The notes: generated by a model from the letters alone, not told the origin. A stretch of DNA of 64,000 bases from Sepiola atlantica (GCA_963556195.1 CAUVYP010001208.1:496001-560000), one strand, 5' to 3'. Positions 36,829 through 51,150 are shown, numbered from the stretch's first letter. Program-made: numbers and translations.

Positions 36829-39803
36829 AAATTTAGCGCGTTTTAAAGTTGATATCGCTTTTGTTTATAACTTCCACATTTATTCGAATTGTGCAACGAA
36901 ACTTTGCACAGATTAGCGGAGTAACATTTTCTACTGAAGTACCAAGTTTCAGAAGTGCAGCTCTTGTACTGCCGGAGATATGTCGATACAAACTGAATAC
37001 GCAAAACATCAACAAAATTTAGCGCGTTTGAAAGTTGATATCGCTTTTGTTTATAACTTCCACATTTATTCGAATTGTGCAACGAAACTTTGCACAGATT
37101 AGCGGAGTCAAATTTTCTACTGAAGTACCAAGTTTCAGAAGTGCAGCTCTTGTACTGCCGGAGATATGTCGATACAAACTGAATACGCAAAACATCAACA
37201 AAATTAAGCGCGTTTTAAAGTTGATATCGCTTTTGTTTATAACTTCCACATTTATTCGAATTGTGCAACGAAACTTTGCACAGATTAGCGGAGTCACATG
37301 TTCTACTGAAGTACCAAGTTTCAGAAGTGCAGCTCTTGTACTGCCGGAGATATGTCGATACAAACTGAATACGCAAAACATCAACAAAATTTAGCGCGTT
37401 TTAAAGTTGATATCGCTTTTGTTTATAACTTCCACATTTATTCGAATTGTGCAACGAAACTTTGCAGACAGTCGCGGAGACACATGTTCTACTGATGTAC
37501 CAAGTTTCAGAAGTGCAGCTCTTGTACTGCCGGAGATATGTCGATACAAACTGAATACGCAAAACATCAACAAAATTTAGCGCGTTTTAAAGTTGATATC
37601 GCTTTTGTTTATAACTTCCACATTTATTCGAATTGTGCAACGAAACTTTGCACAGATTAGCGGAGTCACATGTTCTACTGAAGTCCCAAGTTTCAGAAGT
37701 GCAGCTCTTGTACTGCCGGAGATATGTCGATACAAACTGAATACGCAAAACATCAACAAAATTTAGCGCGTTTTAAAGTTGATATCGCTTTTGTTTATAA
37801 CTTCCACATTTATTCGAATTGTGCAACGAAACTTTGCACAGATTAGCGGAGTCACATTTTCTACTGAAGTACCAAGTTTCAGAAGTGCAGCTCTTGTACT
37901 GCCGGAGATATGTCGATACAAACTGAATACCCAAAACATCAACAAAATTTAGCGCGTTTGAAAGTTGATATCGCTTTTGTTTATAACTTCCACATTTATT
38001 CGAATTGTGCAACGAAACTTTGCACAGATTAGCGGAGTCACATTTTCTACTGAAGTACCAAGTTTCAGAAGTGCAGCTCTTGTACTGCCGGAGATATGTC
38101 GATACAAACTGAATACGCAAAACATCAACAAAATTAAGCGCGTTTTAAAGTTGATATCGCTTTTGTTTATAACTTCCACATTTATTCGAATTGTGCAACG
38201 AAACTTTGCACAGATTAGCGGAGTCACATGTTCTACTGAAGTACCAAGTTTCAGAAGTGCAGCTCTTGTACTGCCGGAGATATGTCGATACATACTAAAT
38301 ACGCAAAACATCAACAAAATTTAGCGCGTTTGAAAGTTGATATCGCTTTTGTTTATAACTTCCACATTTATTCGAATTGTGCAACGAAACTTTGCAGACA
38401 GTCGCGGAGACACATGTTCTACTGAAGTACCAAGTTTCAGAAGTGCAGCTCTTGTACTGCCGGAGATATGTCGATACAAACTGAATACGCAAAACATCAA
38501 CAAAATTTAGCGCGTTTGAAAGTTTATATCGCTTTTGTTTATAACTTCCACATTTATTCGAATTGTGCAACGAACTTTGCAGACAGTCGCGGAGGCACAT
38601 GTTCTACTGAAGTACCAAGTTTCAGAAGTGCAGCTCTTGTACTGCCGGAGATATGTCGATACAAACTGAATACGCAAAACATCAACAAAATTTAGCGCGT
38701 TTTAAAGTTGATATCGCTTTTGTTTATAACTTCCACATTTATTCGAATTGTGCAACGAAACTTTGCACAGATTAGCGGAGTCACATTTTCTACTGAAGTA
38801 CCAAGTTTCAGAAGTGCAGCTCTTGTACTGCCGGAGATATGTCGATACAAACTGAATACGCAAAACATCAACAAAATTTAGCGCGTTTGAAAGTTGATAT
38901 CGCTTTTGTTTATAACTTCCACATTTATTCGAATTGTGCAACGAAACTTAGCACAGATTAGCGGAGTCACATTTTCTACTGAAGTACCAAGTTTCAGAAG
39001 TGCAGCTCTTGTACTGCCGGAGATATGTCGATACAAACTGAATACGCAAAACATCAACAAAATTAAGCGCGTTTTAAAGTTGATATCGCTTTTGTTTATA
39101 ACTTCCACATTTATTCGAATTGTGCAACGAAACTTTGCACAGATTAGCGGAGTCACATGTTCTACTGAAGTACCAAGTTTCAGAAGTGCAGCTCTTGTAC
39201 TGCCGGAGATATGTCGATACAAACTGAATACGCAAAACATCAACAAAATTTAGCGCGTTTTAAAGTTGATATCGCTTTTGTTTATAACTTCCACATTTAT
39301 TCGAATTGTGCAACGAAACTTTGCAGACAGTCGCGCAGACACATGTTCTACTGATGTACCAAGTTTCAGAAGTGCAGCTCTTGTACTGCCGGAGATATGT
39401 CGATACAAACTGAATACGCAAAACATCAACAAAATTTAGCGCGTTTTAAAGTTGATATCGCTTTTGTTTATAACTTCCACATTTATTCGAATTGTGCAAC
39501 GAAACTTTGCACAGATTAGCGGAGTCACATGTTCTACTGAAGTCCCAAGTTTCAGAAGTGCAGCTCTTGTACTGCCGGAGATATGTCGATACAAACTGAA
39601 TACGCAAAACATCAACAAAATTTAGCGCGTTTGAAAGTTGATATCGCTTTTGTTTATAACTTCCACATTTATTCGAATTGTGCAACGAAACTTTGCAGAC
39701 AGTCGCGGAGACACATGTTCTACTGAAGTACCAAGTTTCAGAAGTGCAGCTCTTGTACTGCCGGAGATATGTCGATACAAACTGAATACGCAAAACATCA
39801 ACA
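36829..39803 (+). repeat. Short repeated modules A1, A1-Q, A2, B of the central domain
   Basis: The triplet A1, A1-Q, A2 with an AAATTAAGCG junction before A2 begins at 36829, 37759 and 38688, each followed by a B monomer. The first spacing is 930 bp, and the second is 929 bp because of the 185-bp monomer at 38503. B2 at 38503-38687 also has lost its EcoRV site (GTTTATATC). The stretch ends with A2 and B1-Q monomers next to the D-containing right domain. Confidence 0.78.
38503..38687 (+). repeat. 185-bp monomer (B2, Q)
   Basis: It reads CAACGAACTTTGC for CAACGAAACTTTGC near 38569-38580, so one A is missing. GTTTATATC replaces GTTGATATC, removing EcoRV. Confidence 0.92.
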
Positions 39804-42221
39804 AAATTTAGCGCGTTTTAAAGTTGATATCGCTTTTGTTTATAACTTCCACATTTATTCGAATTGTGCAACGAAACTTTGCACAGATTAGCGGAGTAAC
39901 ATTTTCTACTGAAGTACTAAGTTTCAGAAGTGCAGCTCTTGTACTGCCGGAGATATGTCGATACAAACTGAATACGCAAAACATCAACAAAATTTAGCGC
40001 GTTTTAAAGTTGATATCGCTTTTGTTTATAACTTCCACATTTATTCGAATTGTGCAACGAAACTTTGCACAGATTAGCGGAGTCACATGTTCTACTGAAG
40101 TACCAAGTTTCAGAAGTGCAGCTCTTGTACTGCCGGAGATATGTCGATACAAACTGAATACGCAAACTATCAACAAAATTTAGTGCGATTTAAAGTTGAT
40201 ATCGCTTTTGTTTATAACTTCACCATTCTTTAGAATTGTGCAACGAAACTTTGCAGAGATAAGCGGAGTCACATGCTATACTGAAGTACCAAGTTTCAGA
40301 AGTGCAGCTCTTTTACTGCCGGAGATATGTCGATACAAACTGAATACGCAAAACATCGACAAAATTTAGCGCGTTTTAAAGTTGATATCGCTTTTGTTTA
40401 TAACTTCCACATTTATTCGAATTGTGCAACGAAACTTTGCACAGATTAGCGGAGTCACATTTTCTACTGAAGTACCAAGTTTCAGAAGTGCAGCTCTTGT
40501 ACTGCCGGAGATATGTCGATACAAACTGAATACGCAAAACATCAACAAAATTTAGCGCGTTTTAAAGTTGATATCGCTTTTGTTTATAACTTCCACATTT
40601 ATTCGAATTGTGCAACGAAACTTTGCAGACAGTCGCGGATAGGCCTTTTCTACTGAAGTACCAAGTTTCAGAAGTGCAGCTCTTGTACTGCCGGAGATAT
40701 GTCGATACAAACTGAATACGCAAAACATCAACAAAATTTAGCGCGTTTTAAAGTTGATATCGCTTTTGTTTATAACTTCCACATTTATTCGAATTGTGCA
40801 ACGAAACTTTGCACAGATTAGCGGAGTCACATTTTCTACTGAAGTACCAAGTTTCAGAAGTGCAGCTCTTGTACTGCCGGAGATATGTCGATACAAACTG
40901 AATACGCAAAACATCAACAAAATTTAGCGCGTTTTAAAGTTGATATCGCTTTTGTTTATAACTTCCACATTTATTCGAATTGTGCAACGAAACTTTGCAG
41001 ACAGTCGCGGAGACACATGTTCTACTGAAGTACCAAGTTTCAGAAGTGCAGCTCTTGTACTGCCGGAGATATGTCGATACAAACTGAATACGCAAAACAT
41101 CAACAAAATTTAGCGCGTTTTAAAGTTGATATCGCTTTTGTTTATAACTTCCACATTTATTCGAATTGTGCAACGAAACTTTGCAGACAGTCGCGGAGAC
41201 ACATGTTCTACTGAAGTACCAAGTTTCAGAAGTGCAGCTCTTGTACTGCCGGAGATATGTCGATACAAACTGAATACGTAAAACATCAACAAAATTTAGC
41301 GCGTTTTAAAGTTGATATCGCTTTTGTTTATAACTTCCACATTTATTCGAATTGTGCAACGAAACTTTGCACAGATTAGCGGAGTCACATGTTCTACTGA
41401 AGTACCAAGTTTCAGAAGTGCAGCTCTTGTACTGCCGGAGATATGTCGATACAAACTGAATACGCAAAACATCAACAAAATTTAGCGAGTTTGAAAGTTG
41501 ATATCGCTTTTGTTTATAACTTCCACATTTATTCGAATTGTGCAACGAAACTTTGCAGACAGTCGCGGAGGCACATGTTCTACTGAAGTACCAAGTTTCA
41601 GAAGTGCAGCTCTTGTACTGCCGGAGATATGTCGATACAAACTGAATACGCAAAACATCGACGAAATTTAGCGCGTTTTAAAGTTGATATCGCTTTTGTT
41701 TATAACTTCCACATTTATTCGAATTGTGCAACGAAACTTTGCACAGATTAGCGGAGTCACATTTTCTACTGAAGTACCAAGTTTCAGAAGTGCAGCTCTT
41801 GTACTGCCGGAGATATGTCGATACAAACTGAATACGCAAAACATCAACAAAATTAAGCGCGTTTTAAAGTTGATATCGCTTTTGTTTATAACTTCCACAT
41901 TTATTCGAATTGTGCAACGAAACTTTGCAGACAGTCGCGGAGACACATGTTCTACTGATGTACCAAGTTTCAGAAGTGCAGCTCTTGTACTGCCGGAGAT
42001 ATGTCGATACAAACTGAATACGCAAAACATCGACAAAATTTAGCGCGTTTTAAAGTTGATATCGCTTTTGTTTATAACTTCCACATTTATTCGAATTGTG
42101 CAACGAAACTTTGCACAGATTAGCGGAGTCACATTTTCTACTGCAGTACTAAGTTTCAGAAGTGCAGCTCTTGTACTGCCGGAGATATGTCGATACAAAC
42201 TGAATACGCAAAACATCGACG
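39804..42221 (+). repeat. Start of the right domain, 13 monomers, irregular
   Basis: The order is A3, A2-LIV, D, A1, C, A1, B1, B1, A2, B2-Q, A1, B1, A3. D reappears at 40176 after a gap of nearly 29 kb. The last monomer carries the CTGCAGTACTAAG variant of A3 (PstI site at 42141), the first of ten such copies, all in the right domain. Confidence 0.77.
40176..40361 (+). repeat. D-class monomer 10, first after the D-free region
   Basis: LIV upstream, A1 downstream. It has the CATGCTATACTG variant that marks several right-domain D copies. Confidence 0.9.
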
Positions 42222-43523
42222 AAATTTAGCGCGTTTTAAAGTTGATATCGCTTTTGTTTATAACTTCCACATTTATTCGAATTGTGCAACGAAACTTTGC
42301 ACAGATTAGCGGAGTCACATTTTCTACTGAAGTACCAAGTTTCAGAAGTGCAGCTCTTGTACTGCCGGAGATATGTCGATACAAACTGAATACGCAAAAC
42401 ATCAACAAAATTTAGCGCGTTTTAAAGTTGATATCGCTTTTGTTTATAACTTCCACATTTATTCGAATTGTGCAACGAAACTTTGCAGACAGTCGCGGAT
42501 AGGCCTTTTCTACTGAAGTACCAAGTTTCAGAAGTGCAGCTCTTGTACTGCCGGAGATATGTCGATACAAACTGAATACGCAAAACATCAACAAAATTTA
42601 GCGCGTTTTAAAGTTGATATCGCTTTTGTTTATAACTTCCACATTTATTCGAATTGTGCAACGAAACTTTGCAGACAGTCGCGGAGACACATGTTCTACT
42701 GATGTACCAAGTTTCAGAAGTGCAGCTCTTGTACTGCCGGAGATATGTCGATACAAACTGAATACGCAAAACATCAACAAAATTTAGCGCGTTTTAAAGT
42801 TGATATCGCTTTTGTTTATAACTTCCACATTTATTCGAATTGTGCAACGAAACTTTGCACAGATTAGCGGAGTCACATGTTCTACTGAAGTCCCAAGTTT
42901 CAGAAGTGCAGCTCTTGTACTGCCGGAGATATGTCGATACAAACTGAATACGCAAAACATCAACAAAATTTAGCGCGTTTGAAAGTTGATATCGCTTTTG
43001 TTTATAACTTCCACATTTATTCGAATTGTGCAACGAAACTTTGCAGACAGTCGCGGAGACACATGTTCTACTGAAGTACCAAGTTTCAGAAGTGCAGCTC
43101 TTGTACTGCCGGAGATATGTCGATACAAACTGAATACGCAAAACATCAACAAAATTTAGCGCGTTTTAAAGTTGATATCGCTTTTGTTTATAACTTCCAC
43201 ATTTATTCGAATTGTGCAACGAAACTTTGCAGACAGTCGCGGAGGCACATTTTCTACTGAAGTACCATGTTTCAGAAGTGCAGCTCTTGTACTGCCGGAG
43301 ATATGTCGATACAAACTGAATACGCAAAACATCAACAAAATTTAGCGCGTTTTAAAGTTGATATCGCTTTTGTTTATAACTTCCACATTTATTCGAATTG
43401 TGCAACGAAACTTTGCACAGATTAGCGGAGTCACATGTTCTACTGAAGTACCAAGTTTCAGAAGTGCAGCTCTTGTACTGCCGGAGATATGTCGATACAA
43501 ACTGAATACGCAAACTATCAACA

Positions 43524-43709
43524 AAATTTAGTGCGATTTAAAGTTGATATCGCTTTTGTTTATAACTTCACCATTCTTTAGAATTGTGCAACGAAACTTT
43601 GCAGAGATAAGCGGAGTCACATGCTATACTTAAGTACCAAGTTTCAGAAGTGCAGCTCTTGTACTGCGGGAGATATGTCGATACAAACTGAATACGCAAA
43701 ACATCGACA
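43524..43709 (+). repeat. D-class monomer 11
   Basis: It has CATGCTATACTTAAG, CTCTTGTACTG and a private CTGCGGGAGAT. A3 with CTGCAG follows. Confidence 0.9.
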
Positions 43710-44453
43710 AAATTTAGCGCGTTTTAAAGTTGATATCGCTTTTGTTTATAACTTCCACATTTATTCGAATTGTGCAACGAAACTTTGCACAGATTAGCGG
43801 AGTCACATTTTCTACTGCAGTACTAAGTTTCAGAAGTGCAGCTCTTGTACTGCCGGAGATATGTCGATACAAACTGAATACGCAAAACATCGACGAAATT
43901 TAGCGCGTTTTAAAGTTGATATCGCTTTTGTTTATAACTTCCACATTTATTCGAATTGTGCAACGAAACTTTGCACAGATTAGCGGAGTCACATTTTCTA
44001 CTGAAGTACCAAGTTTCAGAAGTGCAGCTCTTGTACTGCCGGAGATATGTCGATACAAACTGAATACGCAAAACATCAACAAAATTAAGCGCGTTTTAAA
44101 GTTGATATCGCTTTTGTTTATAACTTCCACATTTATTCGAATTGTGCAACGAAACTTTGCAGACAGTCGCGGAGACACATGTTCTACTGATGTAATAAGT
44201 TTCAGAAGTGCAGCTCTTGTACTGCCGGAGATATGTCGATACAAACTGAATACGCAAAACATCAACAAAATTTAGCGCGTTTTAAAGTTGATATCGCTTT
44301 TGTTTATAACTTCCACATTTATTCGAATTGTGCAACGAAACTTTGCACAGATTAGCGGAGTCACATGTTCTACTGAAGTACCAAGTTTCAGAAGTGTAGC
44401 TCTTGTACTGCCGGAGATATGTCGATACAAACTGAATACGCAAACTATCAACA

Positions 44454-44639
44454 AAATTTAGTGCGATTTAAAGTTGATATCGCTTTTGTTTATAACTTCA
44501 CCATTCTTTAGAATTGTGCAACGAAACTTTGCAGAGATAAGCGGAGTCACATGCTATACTGAAGTACCAAGTTTCAGAAGTGCAGCTCTTTTACTGCCGG
44601 AGATATGTCGATACAAACTGAATACGCAAAACATCGACA
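44454..44639 (+). repeat. D-class monomer 12
   Basis: It has CATGCTATACTG and CTCTTTTACTG. It sits in the shortened 930-bp unit; A3 with CTGCAG follows. Confidence 0.9.
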
Positions 44640-46127
44640 AAATTTAGCGCGTTTTAAAGTTGATATCGCTTTTGTTTATAACTTCCACATTTATTCGAAT
44701 TGTGCAACGAAACTTTGCACAGATTAGCGGAGTCACATTTTCTACTGCAGTACTAAGTTTCAGAAGTGCAGCTCTTGTACTGCCGGAGATATGTCGATAC
44801 AAACTGAATACGCAAAACATCGACGAAATTTAGCGCGTTTTAAAGTTGATATCGCTTTTGTTTATAACTTCCACATTTATTCGAATTGTGCAACGAAACT
44901 TTGCACAGATTAGCGGAGTCACATTTTCTACTGAAGTACCAAGTTTCAGAAGTGCAGCTCTTGTACTGCCGGAGATATGTCGATACAAACTGAATACGCA
45001 AAACATCAACAAAATTTAGCGCGTTTTAAAGTTGATATCGCTTTTGTTTATAACTTCCACATTTATTCGAATTGTGCAACGAAACTTTGCAGACAGTCGC
45101 GGATAGGCCTTTTCTACTGGAGTACCAAGTTTCAGAAGTGCAGCTCTTGTACTGCCGGAGATATGTCGATACAAACTGAATACGCAAAACATCAACAAAA
45201 TTTAGCGCGTTTTAAAGTTGATATCGCTTTTGTTTATAACTTCCACATTTATTCGAATTGTGCAACGAAACTTTGCAGACAGTCGCGGAGACACATGTTC
45301 TACTGATGTACCAAGTTTCAGAAGTGCAGCTCTTGTACTGCCGGAGATATGTCGATACAAACTGAATACGCAAAACATCAACAAAATTTAGCGCGTTTTA
45401 AAGTTGATATCGCTTTTGTTTATAACTTCCACATTTATTCGAATTGTGCAACGAAACTTTGCACAGATTAGCGGAGTCACATGTTCTACTGAAGTCCCAA
45501 GTTTCAGAAGTGCAGCTCTTGTACTGCCGGAGATATGTCGATACAAACTGAATACGCAAAACATCAACAAAATTTAGCGCGTTTGAAAGTTGATATCGCT
45601 TTTGTTTATAACTTCCACATTTATTCGAATTGTGCAACGAAACTTTGCAGACAGTCGCGGAGACACATGTTCTACTGAAGTACCAAGTTTCAGAAGTGCA
45701 GCTCTTGTACTGCCGGAGATATGTCGATACAAACTGAATACGCAAAACATCAACAAAATTTAGCGCGTTTTAAAGTTGATATCGCTTTTGTTTATAACTT
45801 CCACATTTATTCGAATTGTGCAACGAAACTTTGCAGACAGTCGCGGAGGCACATATTCTACTGAAGTACCATGTTTCAGAAGTGCAGCTCTTGTACTGCC
45901 GGAGATATGTCGATACAAACTGAATACGCAAAACATCAACAAAATTTAGCGCGTTTTAAAGTTGATATCGCTTTTGTTTATAACTTCCACATTTATTCGA
46001 ATTGTGCAACGAAACTTTGCACAGATTAGCGGAGTCACATGTTCTACTGAAGTACCAAGTTTCAGAAGTGCAGCTCTTGTACTGCCGGAGATATGTCGAT
46101 ACAAACTGAATACGCAAACTATCAACA

Positions 46128-46313
46128 AAATTTAGTGCGATTTAAAGTTGATATCGCTTTTGTTTATAACTTCACCATTCTTTAGAATTGTGCAACGAAA
46201 CTTTGCAGAGATAAGCGGAGTCACATGCTATACTGAAGTACCAAGTTTCAGAAGTGCAGCTCTTTTACTGCCGGAGATATGTCGATACAAACTGAATACG
46301 CAAAACATCGACA
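46128..46313 (+). repeat. D-class monomer 13
   Basis: It has CATGCTATACTG and CTCTTTTACTG. It closes the second full 9-monomer unit together with the following A3 with CTGCAG. Confidence 0.9.
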
Positions 46314-47057
46314 AAATTTAGCGCGTTTTAAAGTTGATATCGCTTTTGTTTATAACTTCCACATTTATTCGAATTGTGCAACGAAACTTTGCACAGATTA
46401 GCGGAGTCACATTTTCTACTGCAGTACTAAGTTTCAGAAGTGCAGCTCTTGTACTGCCGGAGATATGTCGATACAAACTGAATACGCAAAACATCGACGA
46501 AATTTAGCGCGTTTTAAAGTTGATATCGCTTTTGTTTATAACTTCCACATTTATTCGAATTGTGCAACGAAACTTTGCACAGATTAGCGGAGTCACATTT
46601 TCTACTGAAGTACCAAGTTTCAGAAGTGCAGCTCTTGTACTGCCGGAGATATGTCGAAACAAACTGAATACGCAAAACATCAACAAAATTTAGCGCGTTT
46701 TAAAGTTGATATCGCTTTTGTTTATAACTTCCACATTTATTCGAATTGTGCAACGAAACTTTGCACAGATTAGCGGAGTCACATTTTCTACTGAAGTACC
46801 AAGTTTCAGAAGTGCAGCTCTTGTACTGCCGGAGATATGTCGATACAAACTGAATACGCAAAACATCAACAAAATTTAGCGCGTTTTAAAGTTGATATCG
46901 CTTTTGTTTATAACTTCCACATTTATTCGAATTGTGCAACGAAACTTTGCAGACAGTCGCGGAGACACATGTTCTACTGAAGTACCAAGTTTCAGAAGTG
47001 CAGCTCTTGTACTGCCGGAGATATGTCGATACAAACTGAATACGCAAAACATCGACA

Positions 47058-47244
47058 AAATTTAGCGCGTTTTAAAGTTGATATCGCTTTTGTTTATAAC
47101 TTCCACATTTATTCGAATTGTGCAACGAAACTTTGCACAGATTAGCGGAGTCACATGTTCTACTGAAGTACCAAGTTTCAGAAGTGCAGCTCTTGTACTG
47201 CCGGAGATATGTCGATACAAACTGAATACGCAAAAACATCGACA
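47058..47244 (+). repeat. 187-bp monomer (A2)
   Basis: It reads CGCAAAAACATC for CGCAAAACATC near 47229-47240, a one-base gain in an A run. Confidence 0.92.
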
Positions 47245-48360
47245 AAATTTAGCGCGTTTTAAAGTTGATATCGCTTTTGTTTATAACTTCGACATTTATT
47301 CGAATTGTGCAACGAAACTTTGCACAGATTAGCGGAGTCACATCTTCTACTGAAGTACCAAGTTTCAGAAGTGCAGCTCTTGTACTGCCGGAGATATGTC
47401 GATACAAACTGAATACGCAAAACATCAACAAAATTTAGCGCGTTTGAAAGTTGATATCGCTTTTGTTTATAACTTCCACATTTATTCGAATTGTGCAACG
47501 AAACTTTGCAGACAGTGGCGGAGGCACATGTTCTACTGAAGTACCAAGTTTCAGAAGTGCAGCTCTTGTACTGCCGGAGATATGTCGATACAAACTGAAT
47601 ACGCAAAACATCAACAAAATTTAGCGCGTTTGAAAGTTGATATCGCTTTTGTTTATAACTTCCACATTTATTCGAATTGTGCAACGAAACTTTGCACAGA
47701 TTAGCGGAGTCACATTTTCTACTGAAGTACCAAGTTTCAGAAGTGCAGCTCTTGTACTGCCGGAGATATGTCGATACAAACTGAATACGCAAAACATCAA
47801 CAAAATTAAGCGCGTTTTAAAGTTGATATCGCTTTTGTTTATAACTTCGACATTTATTCGAATTGTGCAACGAAACTTTGCACAGATTAGCGGAGTCACA
47901 TGTTCTACTGAAGTACCAAGTTTCAGAAGTGCAGCTCTTGTACTGCCGGAGATATGTCGATACAAACTGAATACGCAAAACATCAACAAAATTTAGCGCG
48001 TTTTAAAGTTGATATCGCTTTTGTTTATAACTTCCACATTTATTCGAATTGTGCAACGAAACTTTGCAGACAGTCGCGGAGACACATGTTCAACTGATGT
48101 ACCAAGTTTCAGAAGTGCAGCTCTTGTACTGCCGGAGATATGTCGATACAAACTGAATACGCAAAACATCAACAAAATTTAGCGCGTTTTAAAGTTGATA
48201 TCGCTTTTGTTTATAACTTCCACATTTATTCGAATTGTGCAACGAAACTTTGCACAGATTAGCGGAGTCACATGTTCTACTGAAGTACCAAGTTTCAGAA
48301 GTGCAGCTCTTGTACTGCCGGAGATATGTCGATACAAACTGAATACGCAAACTATCAACA

Positions 48361-48546
48361 AAATGTAGTGCGATTTAAAGTTGATATCGCTTTTGTTTAT
48401 AACTTCACCATTCTTTAGAATTGTGCAACGAAACTTTGCAGAGATAAGCGGAGTCACATGCTATACTGAAGTACCAAGTTTCAGAAGTGCAGCTCTTTTA
48501 CTGCCGGAGATATGTCGATACAAACTGAATACGCAAAACATCGACG
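48361..48546 (+). repeat. D-class monomer 14
   Basis: It has a private AAATGTAGTGCG at its start, otherwise a full D haplotype with CATGCTATACTG. A1 follows rather than A3. Confidence 0.9.
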
Positions 48547-50964
48547 AAATTTAGCGCGTTTTAAAGTTGATATCGCTTTTGTTTATAACTTCCACATTTA
48601 TTCGAATTGTGCAACGAAACTTTGCACAGATTAGCGGAGTCACATTTTCTACTGAAGTACCAAGTTTCAGAAGTGCAGCTCTTGTACTGCCGGAGATATG
48701 TCGATACAAACTGAATACGCAAAACATCGACAAAATTTAGCGCGTTTTAAAGTTGATATCGCTTTTGTTTATAACTTCCACATTTATTCGAATTGTGCAA
48801 CGAAACTTTGCAGACAGTCGCGGATAGGCCTTTTCTACTGAAGTACCAAGTTTCAGAAGTGCAGCTCTTGTACTGCCGGAGATATGTCGATACAAACTGA
48901 ATACGCAAAACATCAACAAAATTTAGCGCGTTTTAAAGTTGATATCGCTTTTGTTTATAACTTCCACATTTATTCGAATTGTGCAACGAAACTTTGCACA
49001 GATTAGCGGAGTCACATTTTCTACTGAAGTACCAAGTTTCAGAAGTGCAGCTCTTGTACTGCCGGAGATATGTCGATACAAACTGAATACGCAAAACATC
49101 AACAAAATTTAGCGCGTTTTAAAGTTGATATCGCTTTTGTTTATAACTTCCACATTTATTCGAATTGTGCAACGAAACTTTGCAGACAGTCGCGGAGACA
49201 CATGTTCTACTGAAGTACCAAGTTTCAGAAGTGCAGCTCTTGTACTGCCGGAGATATGTCGATACAAACTGAATACGCAAAACATCAACAAAATTTAGCG
49301 CGTTTTAAAGTTGATATCGCTTTTGTTTATAACTTCCACATTTATTCGAATTGTGCAACGAAACTTTGCACAGATTAGCGGAGTCACATGTTCTACTGAA
49401 GTACCAAGTTTCAGAAGTGCAGCTCTTGTACTGCCGGAGATATGTCGATACAAACTGAATACGCAAAACATCAACAAAATTTAGCGCGTTTGAAAGTTGA
49501 TATCGCTTTTGTTTATAACTTCCACATTTATTCGAATTGTGCAACGAAACTTTGCAGACAGTCGCGGAGGCACATGTTCTACTGAAGTACCAAGTTTCAG
49601 AAGTGCAGCTCTTGTACTGCCGGAGATATGTCGATACAAACTGAATACGCAAAACATCAACAAAATTTAGCGCGTTTTAAAGTTGATATCGCTTTTGTTT
49701 ATAACTTCCACATTTATTCGAATTGTGCAACGAAACTTTGCACAGATTAGCGGAGTCACATGTTCTACTGAAGTACCAAGTTTCAGAAGTGCAGCTCTTG
49801 TACTGCCGGAGATATGTCGATACAAACTGAATACGCAAAACATCAACAAAATTTAGCGCGTTTGAAAGTTGATATCGCTTTTGTTTATAACTTCCACATT
49901 TATTCGAATTGTGCAACGAAACTTTGCACAGATTAGTGGAGTCACATTTTCTACTGAAGTACCAAGTTTCAGAAGTGCAGCTCTTGTACTGCCGGAGATA
50001 TGTCGATACAAACTGAATACGCAAAACATCAACAAAATTAAGCGCGTTTTAAAGTTGATATCGCTTTTGTTTATAACTTCCACATTTATTCGAATTGTGC
50101 AACGAAACTTTGCACAGATTAGCGGAGTCACATTTTCTACTGAAGTACCAAGTTTCAGAAGTGCAGCTCTTGTACTGCCGGAGATATGTCGATACAAACT
50201 GAATACGCAAAACATCAACAAAATTAAGCGCGTTTTAAAGTTGATATCGCTTTTGTTTATAACTTCCACATTTATTCGAATTGTGCAACGAAACTTTGCA
50301 GACAGTCGCGGAGACACATGTTCTACTGATGTACCAAGTTTCAGAAGTGCAGCTCTTGTACTGCCGGAGATATGTCGATACAAACTGAATACGCAAAACA
50401 TCAACAAAATTTAGCGCGTTTTAAAGTTGATATCGCTTTTCTTTATAACTTCCACATTTATTCGAATTGTGCAACGAAACTTTGCACAGATTAGCGGAGT
50501 CACATGTTCTACTGAAGTACCAAGTTTCAGAAGTGCAGCTCTTGTACTGCCGGAGATATGTCGATACAAACTGAATACGCAAAACATCAACAAAATTTAG
50601 CGCGTTTTAAAGTTGATATCGCTTTTGTTTATAACTTCCACATTTATACGAATTGTGCAACGAAACTTTGCAGACAGTCGCGGAGGCACATTTTCTACTG
50701 AAGTACCAAGTTTCAGAAGTGCAGCTCTTGTACTGCCGGAGATATGTCGATACAAACTGAATACGCAAAACATCAACAAAATTTAGCGCGTTTTAAAGTT
50801 GATATCGCTTTTGTTTATAACTTCCACATTTATTCGAATTGTGCAACGAAACTTTGCACAGATTAGCGGAGTCACATGTTCTACTGAAGTACCAAGTTTC
50901 AGAAGTGCAGCTCTTGTACTGCCGGAGATATGTCGATACAAACTGAATACGCAAACTATCAACA

Positions 50965-51150
50965 AAATTTAGTGCGATTTAAAGTTGATATCGCTTTTGT
51001 TTATAACTTCACCATTCTTTAGAATTGTGCAACGAAACTTTGCAGAGATAAGCGAAGTCACATGCTCTACTGAAGTACCAAGTTTCAGAAGTGCAGCTCT
51101 TTTACTGCCGGAGATATGTCGATACAAACTGAATACGCAAAACATCGACA
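50965..51150 (+). repeat. D-class monomer 15
   Basis: The cassette is GAGATAAGCGAAGTC (G to A), shared with the D copies at 53197 and 55616. A3 with CTGCAG follows. Confidence 0.9.

Larger units (their letters stand above)
42222..46499 (+). repeat. 9-monomer higher-order repeat (1674 bp) with a 5-monomer deletion derivative
   Basis: Copies at 42222-43895 and 44826-46499 read A1, C, B1, A2, B1-Q, B2, A2-LIV, D, A3 with CTGCAG. Between them, 43896-44825 reads A1, B1, A2-LIV, D, A3 with CTGCAG (930 bp), which fits loss of four internal monomers. Both full copies share the private GTACCATGTTTCAG (near 43262 and 45866, 2604 bp apart), so they descend from one unit. Confidence 0.88.
46500..49290 (+). 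repeat. Irregular linker stretch, 15 monomers including one D
   Basis: The order is A1, A1, B1, A2 (187 bp), A (CATCTT), B2, A1-Q, A2, B1, A2-LIV, D, A1, C, A1, B1. Several monomers have AACTTCGACATT (near 47288 and 47847). No copy of the whole stretch was found elsewhere in the window. The D at 48361 has AAATGTAGTGCG at its start. Confidence 0.74.
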
